Assembly: GCA_049596955.1 (NCBI GenBank)
Contig: JBMYMD010000028.1
Coordinates: 1-16,999 of the forward strand
Source: UBA3478 sp049596955
GTDB taxonomy: Bacteria; Bacteroidota; Bacteroidia; Flavobacteriales; Flavobacteriaceae
Length of the DNA: 16,999 nucleotides
Direction of reading: 5' to 3'
Shown: one piece after another, positions 6,778-15,006 of the stretch
How the letters are laid out: every line of letters starts with the position of its first letter
Position numbering within the stretch: the stretch's first letter is position 1
Made by a program: the position numbers and the translations under genes
The notes under the pieces: generated by a model
The model's database searches: none
Seen by the model: the letters and a program-made list of their open reading frames with translations, nothing else
Told to the model about the DNA's origin: nothing

Positions 6778-8922
6778 ATGACGAAGAAAAACAACAAACA
6801 CAATCAGGTTTTACAGGTTCTGCAAGCTGCGCAAGGGAAGGCATTAAACTACAAACAAATTTGTAGACGTCTTGGCATCCAGGACCCAAGTGGAAGGAAT
6901 CACATTATAAAAACCTTAAAAAAATTAAAACATAAAGGGCATATTTTAGAGACAGACAGAGGAAAGTACAGCGCCAAAAATACAGTGCTTTTTTTCAAAG
7001 GGGTGCTAGATCTTACATCTAGTGGAAATGGGTATATAGTTTCAGAAGAATTTGAAGTAGATGTTTTTGTTGATAGAAAACACTTAAACCAAGCCTTCCA
7101 TGGCGATACTGTTTCTTTTTCTTTAATACGTTCACGAAACAAAAACAAAAAAGAAGGAAAAATTGAGGAAGTGCTTCAAAGAAGCCGCAGCACTTTTGTT
7201 GGAACGCTAGAAAATTTTGATAAGGTTTTCTGTATACAACCCAACAATATAACCAACCAACTTTTTTTGATATCTAAAGAAAATATACTACAATCAAAAG
7301 TAGGAGATCGTGTAGTGGTGGAAATGATAGAATGGAAAAGAAAATCCAAATTTCCACAAGCTAAAGTTGTTGAAATACTAGGGACACCAGGAACCCATGA
7401 AACCGAAATTCACAGTATCATGGCCACCCATGGGCTCCCATGGAGATTTGAAAATAAAATAGAAAGTGAAGCAGAAAAATTATCCCCAGATATTTCGCCA
7501 CAAGAGTTAGAAAAACGCAAAGATTTTCGTGACGTCCTAACTCTTACAATAGACCCAAAAGACGCCAAAGATTTTGACGACGCTTTATCATTTAGAGAAC
7601 TAAAGAAAGATGTTTATGAAGTTGGAATCCATATAGCAGACGTTTCGCATTTTGTACAACAAGGCTCTTTACTAGATCAAGAAGCGTTTTCTCGTGGAAC
7701 TTCTGTGTATTTGGTTGACCGGGTAGTACCTATGTTACCGGAAAAACTTTCCAACATGGTTTGTTCCTTACGTCCAAATGAAGAAAAATACACTTTTTCA
7801 GCAGTGTTTACACTAAACGCAGCCGGAGATATAATTAAAGAGTGGTTTGGAAGAACCGTGATATGTTCTAACCATAGATTTTCATACGAAGAAGCTCAGT
7901 ATATAATAGAAAATAAAACCCAAGAAATACCCAAACACACCTCTTTAGATAACAAGAAAAAAGAGATTTCTAAAGATGTTTATACAGCGATTACAACCCT
8001 TAACAAGATTGCTACAACCAAAAGAGAGAAAAGATTAAAAAATGGTGCAATAAGTTTTGATAAAATAGAAGTTAAGTTCAATCTAAATAGTAAAAAACTT
8101 CCAGAGTCTATATATTTTAAACAATCCAAAGCAGCCAATCATTTGATAGAGGAGTTTATGTTGTTAGCCAACCAACAAGTGGCGCGTTTTATAGGAAAAC
8201 AACAACCCGCACCAGATTTTGTTTATAGAGTACATAATGAACCTAACGACGAAAAACTCATGCAGCTTGCACGGATTGCCAATGGGTTTGGTTATAAACT
8301 CAACCTAACCACACCCGAGCAAATAGCAAAGTCTATCAATCATTTATTAGAGAAAAGTAAAAGGAAACAAGAAGCTTATCTTCTCGACACATTAGCCGTT
8401 CGCTCGATGAGTAAAGCCGTTTATACCACTCATAATATTGGTCATTATGGATTAGGGTTTGACTTTTATACCCATTTCACCTCTCCTATACGCCGCTATC
8501 CTGACGTAGTAGTTCACCGTTTGTTAGATTTTTATTTACAAAAAAAGAAAGTCAACACCTCTGAACTAGAATCACAAATGAAACACTGTACAGACAGAGA
8601 GGTCTTAGCAACCAAAGCTGAACGTGATTCAATTAAGTTTATGCAGGTTAAGTATATGAGCGACAAAATTGGCCAGCATTTCCCCGGTATCATTTCTGGA
8701 GTAACAGACAGAGGAATTTTTATTGAGATTTCTGAAAGCAAGTGCGAAGGATTCATCCCAATTCAACAAATACCAGATGATTACTTTGTTTTTGAACCCC
8801 ACACCTATACCATGGTAGGTCAACACACCAAACAAGAATACCGCCTGGGAGACGAAGTAGAAGTAGTTTTACAAAACACCAATCTTATAAAAAGACAAAT
8901 AGAACTAGAATTAATTCCTTAA
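6778..8922 (+). CDS. rnr: Ribonuclease R (RNase II/R family 3'-5' exoribonuclease)
   Basis: A processive 3'-5' exoribonuclease that degrades structured RNA, including mRNA fragments and defective rRNA or tRNA. Domain order is classical. A winged-helix-like N-terminus covers about 8-70, followed by cold-shock/OB domains to about 235. The RNB catalytic domain has LTIDPKDAKDFDDAL with D259, D265, D267 and D268 as the Mg-binding aspartates, and later TSPIRRYPDVVVHR. A C-terminal S1 domain begins near IGQHFPGIISGVTDRGIF. I chose ATG 6778 (714 aa); the TTG at 6763 would add five residues with no conserved content. The extensive lysine-rich tail of some proteobacterial enzymes is absent. The secreted GIN protein starts 29 bases after the stop. 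Confidence 0.95.
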   Translation: MTKKNNKHNQVLQVLQAAQGKALNYKQICRRLGIQDPSGRNHIIKTLKKLKHKGHILETDRGKYSAKNTVLFFKGVLDLTSSGNGYIVSEEFEVDVFVDRKHLNQAFHGDTVSFSLIRSRNKNKKEGKIEEVLQRSRSTFVGTLENFDKVFCIQPNNITNQLFLISKENILQSKVGDRVVVEMIEWKRKSKFPQAKVVEILGTPGTHETEIHSIMATHGLPWRFENKIESEAEKLSPDISPQELEKRKDFRDVLTLTIDPKDAKDFDDALSFRELKKDVYEVGIHIADVSHFVQQGSLLDQEAFSRGTSVYLVDRVVPMLPEKLSNMVCSLRPNEEKYTFSAVFTLNAAGDIIKEWFGRTVICSNHRFSYEEAQYIIENKTQEIPKHTSLDNKKKEISKDVYTAITTLNKIATTKREKRLKNGAISFDKIEVKFNLNSKKLPESIYFKQSKAANHLIEEFMLLANQQVARFIGKQQPAPDFVYRVHNEPNDEKLMQLARIANGFGYKLNLTTPEQIAKSINHLLEKSKRKQEAYLLDTLAVRSMSKAVYTTHNIGHYGLGFDFYTHFTSPIRRYPDVVVHRLLDFYLQKKKVNTSELESQMKHCTDREVLATKAERDSIKFMQVKYMSDKIGQHFPGIISGVTDRGIFIEISESKCEGFIPIQQIPDDYFVFEPHTYTMVGQHTKQEYRLGDEVEVVLQNTNLIKRQIELELIP

Positions 8923-8951
8923 AGATTTTTAATTTTAAAAAAAATTATATC

Positions 8952-9635
8952 ATGAGAATTGCCTTATTTCTTCTTTCTCTTACCGCATTGTATGCACAGA
9001 AAGCACCTACATCGATTGGAGATTTTTCCTCACTTAAAGTTTCAGATGGCATAAACCTTACACTTATAGCCAGCGACCAAAACAGCATTCAAATTAGTGG
9101 CGAACGAAAAGAGTTTGTCACAGTTACCAACAAAGACGGCAGTCTCAAGATTCGCATGAAGACAAAGAAAAAACTAGGAGGATTTAATACCAACGTTGAG
9201 CTTTTCTTTAATCAAAAATTAGAAAAAATAGAAGCAATAGAGGGGGCCTTCATATCATCTAATGAAGTATTTATGCAGCCTTCTATCCAATTATCCACAC
9301 GCAAAGGAGGAGAAATAAACTTAGCTGTTGATGTTCAAGATGCAGTGTATAAATCAGATACAGGCGGAAAAATAACCGTCAATGGTAACGCTAAAGATCA
9401 AAAAATACGAATCACCACAGGAGGAATCGTACAAGCAGAGCGAGTTGGTTCTGAAAAAACAGAAGCCTCTCTTTCAGGCGGCGGAGTGGCTGATATATCT
9501 GCAACATCTCTTATTGATGTAAAAACCAAATTAGGCGGTTTTGTTCGCGTACACGGAAACCCCTCCACACTCGTCCACAACAAGTTTCTTGGCGGAACCA
9601 TCTCTGTACTGACGCCACCACAAACCAATGAATGA
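8952..9635 (+). CDS. Secreted GIN-domain (DUF2807) protein
   Basis: A 227-residue protein with a short signal peptide (MRIALFLLSLTALYAQ, cleavage near residue 15). The repetitive beta-strand pattern of the GIN/DUF2807 family follows. It starts with FSSLKVSDGINLTLIASDQNS and continues with glycine-rich turns (TGGKITVNG, GGGVADISA, TKLGGFVRVHGNP). These proteins are right-handed beta-helical or head-domain-like and are abundant in Bacteroidota. They are usually annotated as putative auto-transporter adhesin heads, without a firm biochemical role. No sorting tail or membrane anchor is visible. Its stop overlaps the LysE-type gene by 8 bases, so the two are probably translated from one message. 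Confidence 0.8.
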   Translation: MRIALFLLSLTALYAQKAPTSIGDFSSLKVSDGINLTLIASDQNSIQISGERKEFVTVTNKDGSLKIRMKTKKKLGGFNTNVELFFNQKLEKIEAIEGAFISSNEVFMQPSIQLSTRKGGEINLAVDVQDAVYKSDTGGKITVNGNAKDQKIRITTGGIVQAERVGSEKTEASLSGGGVADISATSLIDVKTKLGGFVRVHGNPSTLVHNKFLGGTISVLTPPQTNE

Positions 9636-10362
9636 AATTCTTTCAGCCATCCCCTTTTCTTTTCTTCTCGCAGTTTCAGCGGGCCCTATTTTCTTTATTG
9701 TTATTGAGACAAGTATCAGTAAAGGTGTCCGTGCGGCGTTTTCTGTTGATCTAGGGGCTGTCTTAGCAGACCTAGTATTCATCGGAATAGTTTTCTTAGG
9801 AACAAAACCACTCTTACAAAGCATTCAGGACAACCCTAGGTGGTTCCTTTTAGGGGGGATTCTTCTAGCCTCTTTTGCTATTATTTCTATTGTTAAAAAT
9901 TATAAAGAGAAAAAAGTTGTTTCAAACAACAAACAAACACAAACATTGGCCACAAACCTCCTTTCCTACCTAGCAAAAGGTTTTTTTATCAATTTAATTA
10001 ATACAGGAGCATTACTATTTTGGTTGGGAATGTTTTTGTATTTCGTCCCCAAACTTGAGATGGATACCAACAGAGTAATTTTGTTCTTCTCAACCATCCT
10101 TATAGGTTATTTGATAATAGGAATAGTAAAAATAATTTTAGCCAAACAACTTAAGAGCAGATTAACCCCACGGAGGATTTATACCCTTAAACAAGGGGTA
10201 AACCTGCTGTTAGTGGTCTTCGGAATATTCTTTATGTTTCAAGGTTTATTCCCTGAAAAAAAAGACCAGCTCATGAACAATCTCAATGGAATTCAAGTTG
10301 GAAAAGTTGAGGCACCGAGCGGATTCGAACCGCTGTACAAGCTTTTGCAGAGCTCTGCCTAG
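9628..10362 (+). CDS. LysE/RhtB-family exporter with a tail antisense to tRNA-Cys
   Basis: A membrane protein of the LysE superfamily, which exports amino acids or related small solutes. It has about six hydrophobic segments. The first holds FLLAVSAGPIFFIVIETSISKG, and the second holds VDLGAVLADLVFIGIVFLG, the conserved G-x-x-x-A-D pattern of the family. The last clear helix ends near residue 212 (LLLVVFGIFFMFQGLF). About 30 residues follow. The final 17 (228-244, ending EAPSGFEPLYKLLQSSA) are encoded by the reverse strand of tRNA-Cys, and the stop TAG lies inside the tRNA gene. This C-terminal tail is unlikely to be conserved. Length (244 aa) is slightly above the usual 200-230. The substrate is unknown. 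Confidence 0.82.
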   Translation: MNEILSAIPFSFLLAVSAGPIFFIVIETSISKGVRAAFSVDLGAVLADLVFIGIVFLGTKPLLQSIQDNPRWFLLGGILLASFAIISIVKNYKEKKVVSNNKQTQTLATNLLSYLAKGFFINLINTGALLFWLGMFLYFVPKLEMDTNRVILFFSTILIGYLIIGIVKIILAKQLKSRLTPRRIYTLKQGVNLLLVVFGIFFMFQGLFPEKKDQLMNNLNGIQVGKVEAPSGFEPLYKLLQSSA

Positions 10363-10380
10363 CCACTCGGCCACGGTGCC
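10310..10380 (-). tRNA. tRNA-Cys (anticodon GCA)
   Basis: The reverse strand folds as a cloverleaf of 71 nt including the discriminator. The 7-bp acceptor is GGCACCG/CGGTGCC, and the 3-bp D stem is GCC/GGC. The anticodon stem GAGCT/AGCTT closes loop CTGCAAA, with anticodon GCA at 10346-10348. The T arm is AGCGG-TTCGAAT-CCGCT. The discriminator is U73 (position 10310), a known identity element for cysteine tRNAs. The 3' CCA is not encoded and must be added. Its 3' 53 bases overlap the end of the LysE-type gene on the other strand. Confidence 0.95.
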
Positions 10381-10389
10381 TTGAGGGAG

Positions 10390-10397
10390 CAAAAATA
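10390..10397 (-). promoter_or_regulatory. Probable -7 element for tRNA-Cys
   Basis: TATTTTTG on the minus strand is a full TAnnTTTG match and sits 9 bases before the tRNA 5' end, which suits a tRNA transcript with a very short leader. A TTG at 10414-10416, inside the end of folB, lies 16 bases upstream as a weak -33. Read-through from folB, whose stop is 25 bases away, is also possible. Confidence 0.45.
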
Positions 10398-10405
10398 AAG
10401 TTTTT

Positions 10406-10774
10406 TTAAGAAGCAACCTCCCTTTTTTTAGACAACTCTACCGAGACCGCCCCTACATGCCCACCAACCGGCGGGTTGATTTTAGCAACCCGAACACGAC
10501 ATACTTCAATCATCAGAATTTCATGCATGGCCCGTTTAACAATTCGATTAGCAACATGCTCTAGCAACTTAGAGGGAATCGCCATTTCCTCACATACAAT
10601 AGCGTTAAGTAGTACATAGTCCACAGTGTCTATTAAATTGTCAGAGGCAGCCGAAGTTTGAAGGTTTGCATCTACCCATAAATCAACCCTGTAATCACTA
10701 CCGATAATGGTTTCTGCCTCCATACAGCCGTGGTACGCATAGACTTTTATATTTTCTAAGTGTATTTTTCCCAT
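10406..10774 (-). CDS. folB: Dihydroneopterin aldolase
   Basis: The enzyme converts 7,8-dihydroneopterin to 6-hydroxymethyl-7,8-dihydropterin and glycolaldehyde in folate synthesis. With the start at ATG 10774 the protein is 122 aa, the usual FolB length. The reading frame is open upstream to 10879, but that stretch overlaps glnS and has no conserved content. Family features are VYAYHGCMEAE (residues 11-21, with E21 at the expected active-site position), DTVDY in the middle, KLLEHVANRI, and the terminal KINPPVGGHVGAVSVEL carrying the catalytic-type lysine. A TATCTTTG -7 element ends 6 bases upstream, supporting this start. It is divergent from glnS and upstream of tRNA-Cys. Confidence 0.93.
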   Translation of the reverse strand: MGKIHLENIKVYAYHGCMEAETIIGSDYRVDLWVDANLQTSAASDNLIDTVDYVLLNAIVCEEMAIPSKLLEHVANRIVKRAMHEILMIEVCRVRVAKINPPVGGHVGAVSVELSKKREVAS

Positions 10775-10780
10775 ATTTTT

Positions 10781-10788
10781 CAAAGATA
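10781..10788 (-). promoter_or_regulatory. -7 element of the folB promoter
   Basis: TATCTTTG on the minus strand matches TAnnTTTG and lies 6 bases before the folB ATG, so transcription would begin at or next to the start codon. I see no convincing TTTG at the -33 distance. Confidence 0.45.
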
Positions 10789-10818
10789 AAACAATCCACA
10801 AGCTAGCCTTGAAATAAT

Positions 10819-10826
10819 TACCTTTG
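10819..10826 (+). promoter_or_regulatory. -7 element of the glnS promoter
   Basis: TACCTTTG matches TAnnTTTG. It covers the in-frame TTG at 10824, so that codon would not be transcribed and GTG 10845 becomes the likely glnS start. The same 8-mer plus C precedes ybeY. No clear -33 TTTG is visible. Confidence 0.5.
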
Positions 10827-10844
10827 CATTCAAATTCAAAGTCT

Positions 10845-12512
10845 GTGCAAAAAGCCAAAAACTTTATTGAACACATCATTGATGAAGATCTAGAGAACGG
10901 TTTACCGAAAGAAAGCCTTCGCTTTCGCTTCCCCCCCGAGCCAAACGGTTTTCTACATATTGGTCACGTCAAGGCCATTTGCATCAACTTTGGGTTGGGA
11001 GAAAATTATAATGCCCCTGTAAACCTCAGGTTCGATGACACGAATCCAACCAAAGAAGAACAAGCCTATGTTGACGCCATTAAAGAAGACGTCACTTGGT
11101 TGGGGTATCAGTGGGACAAAGAGTGCTACGCTTCTGATTATTTTCAACAGCTTTATGATTGGGCGGTTTTGCTTGTACAAAAAGGCATGGCTTATGTAGA
11201 TTCGCAGTCATCAGAAGACATGGCCCGGCAAAAAGGAACCCCAACAACGCCGGGCAGCAACAGCCCCTTTAGAGACAGAACCCCAGAAGAGAACCTCCGG
11301 CTTTTCGAAGAGATGCGTCTAGGCCAACACCCAGAAGGGGCACATGTTTTACGGTTTAAGGGTGACATGTCTGCCCCCAATATGTTGTTGCGCGACCCTG
11401 TTATGTACAGAATCTTGTTTAAAAACCACCACAGAACAGGTGATGCATGGTGCATATATCCCATGTATGACTGGACCCACGGACAATCAGATTACATAGA
11501 ACAAATAACACACTCTTTGTGTTCTCTAGAGTTCAAACCCCACAGAGATTTGTATGAGTCTTTTCTGGGCGCCGTTTACAAAGACCAAGTACGCCCCAAA
11601 CAAAGAGAGTTTGCGAGATTAAACATGAATTATACGGTTACAAGCAAGCGCAAACTATCACAACTTATAGAAAAAGGTGTTGTTGGCGGATGGGACGACC
11701 CTCGCATGCCCACTATTCGCGGCCTAAGACGCAGGGGCTACACAGCCACTGCTTTAAAAAAATTTGTAGAAACCGCCGGAGTAGCCAAAAGAGATAACCT
11801 TATTGATGTTTCTTTGCTTGAGTTTTGCATAAGAGAAGACCTAAACCAAACCGCTCCTAGAGTAATGGCTGTTTTGAACCCAGTTAAGTTGGTGATTACC
11901 AATTACCCCGAAAACCAAACTGAGTATGTTCCTGCTGAGAACAATCCAGAAAACCCCGAATCAGGAACAAGGGAAATGCCCTTTTCAAAAACGTTGTACA
12001 TTGAAAGAGAGGATTTTAAAGAAGAAGCCAACCGCAAGTTCTTTCGTCTAACCCTCGGCAAAGAAGTTCGCCTAAAAAACGCCTATATTATCAAAGGAGA
12101 AAGCGTCGAAAAAGACGCAAATGGCGAAATCACAACGATATACTGCACATATGATTCAGCTAGTAAAAGCGGAAGTGGAACCCCAGAAAGCCAGCGAAAA
12201 GTAAAAGGGACCCTTCATTGGGTGTCTGCTGCCCACGCCCTACCCGCAACCGTTCGGAACTATGACCGATTGTTCTTAGAGCCACATCCCGATGGTGACA
12301 AGACAACGGATTTTATGAATTATTTAAATCCTGACTCATATAGTGCAACACAAGCTTTCGTTGAGCCCTCTTTGAAAGGCACCCCACCCGCCACACGATT
12401 CCAGTTTCAGCGATTGGGATATTTCGTGACCGATCCAGACACAACCCAAAACCTGCTTGTTTTCAACAAAACAGTGGGTTTAAGGGACACTTGGGCCAAG
12501 AAAAACAATTAA
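10845..12512 (+). CDS. glnS: Glutaminyl-tRNA synthetase
   Basis: A class Ib synthetase that charges tRNA-Gln directly with glutamine. HIGH is H38-I-G-H41 in PPEPNGFLHIGH, and the KMSKS equivalent is S267-K-R-K270 in VTSKRKLSQ. RFDDTNP follows the Rossmann start, and the C-terminal half forms the two beta-barrel anticodon-binding domains. I chose GTG 10845 (555 aa, close to the 554 of E. coli GlnRS). It begins MQKAKNFIEHIIDEDLENG, which aligns with the known N-terminus, and the upstream TTG at 10824 falls inside the predicted -7 element. A run of seven C at 10931-10937 encodes the PP before the HIGH motif. It is convergent with the SPFH gene, sharing TTAA. Confidence 0.96.
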   Translation: MQKAKNFIEHIIDEDLENGLPKESLRFRFPPEPNGFLHIGHVKAICINFGLGENYNAPVNLRFDDTNPTKEEQAYVDAIKEDVTWLGYQWDKECYASDYFQQLYDWAVLLVQKGMAYVDSQSSEDMARQKGTPTTPGSNSPFRDRTPEENLRLFEEMRLGQHPEGAHVLRFKGDMSAPNMLLRDPVMYRILFKNHHRTGDAWCIYPMYDWTHGQSDYIEQITHSLCSLEFKPHRDLYESFLGAVYKDQVRPKQREFARLNMNYTVTSKRKLSQLIEKGVVGGWDDPRMPTIRGLRRRGYTATALKKFVETAGVAKRDNLIDVSLLEFCIREDLNQTAPRVMAVLNPVKLVITNYPENQTEYVPAENNPENPESGTREMPFSKTLYIEREDFKEEANRKFFRLTLGKEVRLKNAYIIKGESVEKDANGEITTIYCTYDSASKSGSGTPESQRKVKGTLHWVSAAHALPATVRNYDRLFLEPHPDGDKTTDFMNYLNPDSYSATQAFVEPSLKGTPPATRFQFQRLGYFVTDPDTTQNLLVFNKTVGLRDTWAKKNN

Positions 12513-13447
12513 GCTTCTTTCTCCCCTTTGTTCTGCTCTCTTTGCTTTTTCATAGCTTCCCCAATCTGATTGCTAGCCGTGAAAGAAGCGACCATATTGT
12601 TGAGCATATCCGATCCAGCTTGGGGGGAGTTGGGCAACAAAATTAAGTTGCTATTGGTCTCCTCTCCTATAGACTGCAATGTGTCATAGTGCTGGGTAAC
12701 CACTATTAGCGCAGAAGCTTCTTGGGAGTTGATTCCCACCTTGTTGAGCACCTCCACAGACTCTTCCAAACCACGAGCGATTTCACGGCGCTGGTCAGCG
12801 ATTCCTTGTCCTTGCAAACGTTTGGACTCTGCTTCAGCCTTCGCTTTTTCCACGATCAAAATACGTGCTGCATCACCCTCATATTGTGCGGCTATCTTCT
12901 CACGCTCAGAGGCATTAATGCGGTTCATAGCAGACTTGACTTGAGGATCCGGGTCTATGTCTGTCACCAAGGTCTTGATGATGTCATAGCCGTAGTTAAT
13001 CATGGCGTCGTTGAGCTCAGTCTTAACCGCGATGGCAATGTCGTCTTTGCGCTCAAACACATCATCCAATCGCATTTTCGGAACTTCGGCACGGACTACA
13101 TCAAACACATAGGAAGTAATTTGATCGTGGGGATAGTCAAGCTTATAAAAAGCCTCATACACTTTGTCTTTAATCACTTTGTACTGGACAGAGACTTTGA
13201 GCTTTACAAACACATCATCTTTGGTTTTGGTTTCAACAATAACGTCTAATTGCTGAATCTTTAAAGACAAGCGCCCCGATATTCGGTCTACAACAGGAAT
13301 CTTGATCTGAAGGCCTGACTGACGTATGCTTTGAAAACGACCAAATCGCTCCACCACTGCAGCGGTCTGTTGTTTGACAATAAACAGTGTACCCATAAGA
13401 ATGACTACACTTAAAAGAGATAATAAGATATACCAGAAGAAAACCAT
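12509..13447 (-). CDS. SPFH/band-7 (stomatin-like) membrane protein
   Basis: A 312-residue protein with one N-terminal membrane segment (about 4-24). The SPFH domain follows (about 25-190), with AAVVERFGRFQSIRQSGL and RISGRLSLKIQQLDV as typical elements. A helical, Ala/Glu-rich stretch comes next (EGDAARILIVEKAKAEAESKRLQGQGIADQRR). This order matches stomatin/QmcA-like scaffolds that oligomerise at membranes and organise microdomains or associate with FtsH-type proteases. No NfeD-family partner gene is next to it. Its start is 44 bases after the gltX stop on the same strand, so it probably shares the gltX transcript. Its last 4 bases overlap the glnS stop (TTAA). The C-terminus (MKKQREQNKGEKEA) is strongly charged. 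Confidence 0.9.
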   Translation of the reverse strand: MVFFWYILLSLLSVVILMGTLFIVKQQTAAVVERFGRFQSIRQSGLQIKIPVVDRISGRLSLKIQQLDVIVETKTKDDVFVKLKVSVQYKVIKDKVYEAFYKLDYPHDQITSYVFDVVRAEVPKMRLDDVFERKDDIAIAVKTELNDAMINYGYDIIKTLVTDIDPDPQVKSAMNRINASEREKIAAQYEGDAARILIVEKAKAEAESKRLQGQGIADQRREIARGLEESVEVLNKVGINSQEASALIVVTQHYDTLQSIGEETNSNLILLPNSPQAGSDMLNNMVASFTASNQIGEAMKKQREQNKGEKEA

Positions 13448-13491
13448 AACAATAAAATTAGTCCTCTAAAGGTATGGGAAAAGACTCACTT

Positions 13492-15006
13492 CTACAAGGA
13501 GGCCAATGCATGACGAATTCTTTCGGCGGCAGTGTTTGTTCCGATAAGCTTAATAAGCATCATCAGGTCGGGGCCCTTGAGAGAGCCCACCAAACACAGG
13601 CGCAAGGGTGCCATCACACCTCCCAGCCCGATTTGATGTTCCTCAGCAACACCGACTAGAGCCCGCTTAATGTCATCGGCCTCCGTAAACACTCCCCCTT
13701 CAAAAACACCACAGACAGACAACATAACATCTGAAGTATTTTCTTTCCACACTTTCTTAACGGATTTTTCGTCATAAGCTTCAGGCGCCTTAAAAAACAC
13801 CTTGATTTCTTCCCAAATATCGGCGGTAAGCACCACACGATCTTGTATAAGAGCAGACATTTGGGGCAATGTTTTTTTATCAAAAGAAACATTTTTGTCG
13901 AGAAGCACTTTTTCACAATATTTCACCCAATCATCTACGGGGAGTTTTTGTATGTGTTGTTGGTTAAACCAACGGTTTTTATCGGGGTCAAATCGTGCAC
14001 CAGCTTTGTGCACACGAGCCAAGTCAAACGAGGTGATTAAATCCTTAAGATCAAAAAACTCTTCCTCTGTTCCAGGGTTCCACCCCAAAAACGCCAAAAA
14101 GTTTGTCACAGCACCAGGAAGATATCCTTGTTCTCTGTAGCCGCTAGCTCCGGTCAATTTCCATTCCAAAGGAAATACCGGAAAGCCTAGTTTGTCTCCA
14201 TCTCTTTTAGATAATTTACCTTTCCCAGACGGCTTCAAAATAAGGGGTAGGTGCGCAAACACTGGGGGCGTCCAACCAAAAGCCTCGTACAAACGAAAAT
14301 GCAGTGGCAAGGAAGGCAGCCACTCTTCTCCACGAATCACGTGAGATATTTCCATCAAGTGATCGTCTACTACATTCGCAAAATGATAAGTGGGCATGCC
14401 GTCACTCTTGAACAATATTTTGTCATCCAACAACCGCAGCTCTGTTTTGATTTGGCCACGTATTTGATCATGGACAACATATTCTTCAGCCTCTTCGTTA
14501 AGTTCAAACATTTTAAACCGAACCACATAGGGCGCACCCGCGGACAACCGCCTTTCTACCTCAGTCGAATCTAGCGACAGACTGTTCTCTAGCTTGAGCC
14601 TATTGTGCCAATTGTAAACAAATGTTTTCCCTTTGACTTCATGGTCTTTTCGGTGCCGATCAAGCGAGTCTGCACTGTCAAAGGCATAATAAGCCCGCCC
14701 CTTTTCAAGCAACACTTTGATGTGTTTGGCATAAATGTCTCCCCGTTCACTTTGCCTGTAAGGACCAAAAGGACCACCCTGTTCGGGCCCTTCGTCAGGG
14801 GTGAGCCCGCACCAAGCCAAAGCCTCTTGTATATATTCCTCAGCACCTGAAACAAAACGATTCCTGTCCGTGTCTTCCACACGCAACACAAACGCCCCGT
14901 TGTTCTGGCATGCAAACAAATAGTTATACATAGCAGTCCTAAGCCCCCCTATATGAAGTGGCCCTGTGGGGCTTGGCGCAAAACGAACACGAACTTCTAG
15001 TGGCAT
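13492..15006 (-). CDS. gltX: Glutamyl-tRNA synthetase
   Basis: A class Ib synthetase that charges tRNA-Glu. The 504-residue protein begins MPLEVRVRFAPSPTGPLHIGG, with the HIGH equivalent H18-I-G-G21. The KMSKS equivalent is K264-L-S-K-R268 in GKLSKRDGDKLGFP. The C-terminal helical anticodon-binding region starts near 330. Because glnS is also present, this enzyme probably only needs to recognise tRNA-Glu, although I cannot test discrimination here. ATG 15006 directly precedes the conserved N-terminus. It has the best promoter in the window, about 95 bases upstream, and is followed by the SPFH gene on the same strand. Confidence 0.96.
   Translation of the reverse strand: MPLEVRVRFAPSPTGPLHIGGLRTAMYNYLFACQNNGAFVLRVEDTDRNRFVSGAEEYIQEALAWCGLTPDEGPEQGGPFGPYRQSERGDIYAKHIKVLLEKGRAYYAFDSADSLDRHRKDHEVKGKTFVYNWHNRLKLENSLSLDSTEVERRLSAGAPYVVRFKMFELNEEAEEYVVHDQIRGQIKTELRLLDDKILFKSDGMPTYHFANVVDDHLMEISHVIRGEEWLPSLPLHFRLYEAFGWTPPVFAHLPLILKPSGKGKLSKRDGDKLGFPVFPLEWKLTGASGYREQGYLPGAVTNFLAFLGWNPGTEEEFFDLKDLITSFDLARVHKAGARFDPDKNRWFNQQHIQKLPVDDWVKYCEKVLLDKNVSFDKKTLPQMSALIQDRVVLTADIWEEIKVFFKAPEAYDEKSVKKVWKENTSDVMLSVCGVFEGGVFTEADDIKRALVGVAEEHQIGLGGVMAPLRLCLVGSLKGPDLMMLIKLIGTNTAAERIRHALASL

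Noticed and set aside
9291..9299. Exact DnaA box TTATCCACA in the GIN/DUF2807 gene.
   Set aside because: It is a single copy within coding sequence, with no cluster or AT-rich neighbour. One 9-mer in 17 kb is expected by chance often enough.
10230..10309. Terminator downstream of tRNA-Cys on the minus strand, based on a T7 run at about 10256-10262.
   Set aside because: No stable stem precedes the T run.
10775..10879. 35-residue N-terminal extension of FolB.
   Set aside because: It overlaps glnS and the divergent promoters. FolB proteins begin where ATG 10774 puts them.
14335..14350. CACGTG core in gltX (ATCACGTGAG) as a second parS.
   Set aside because: The flanks do not match GTTNCACGTGNAAC beyond the central 8 bases.
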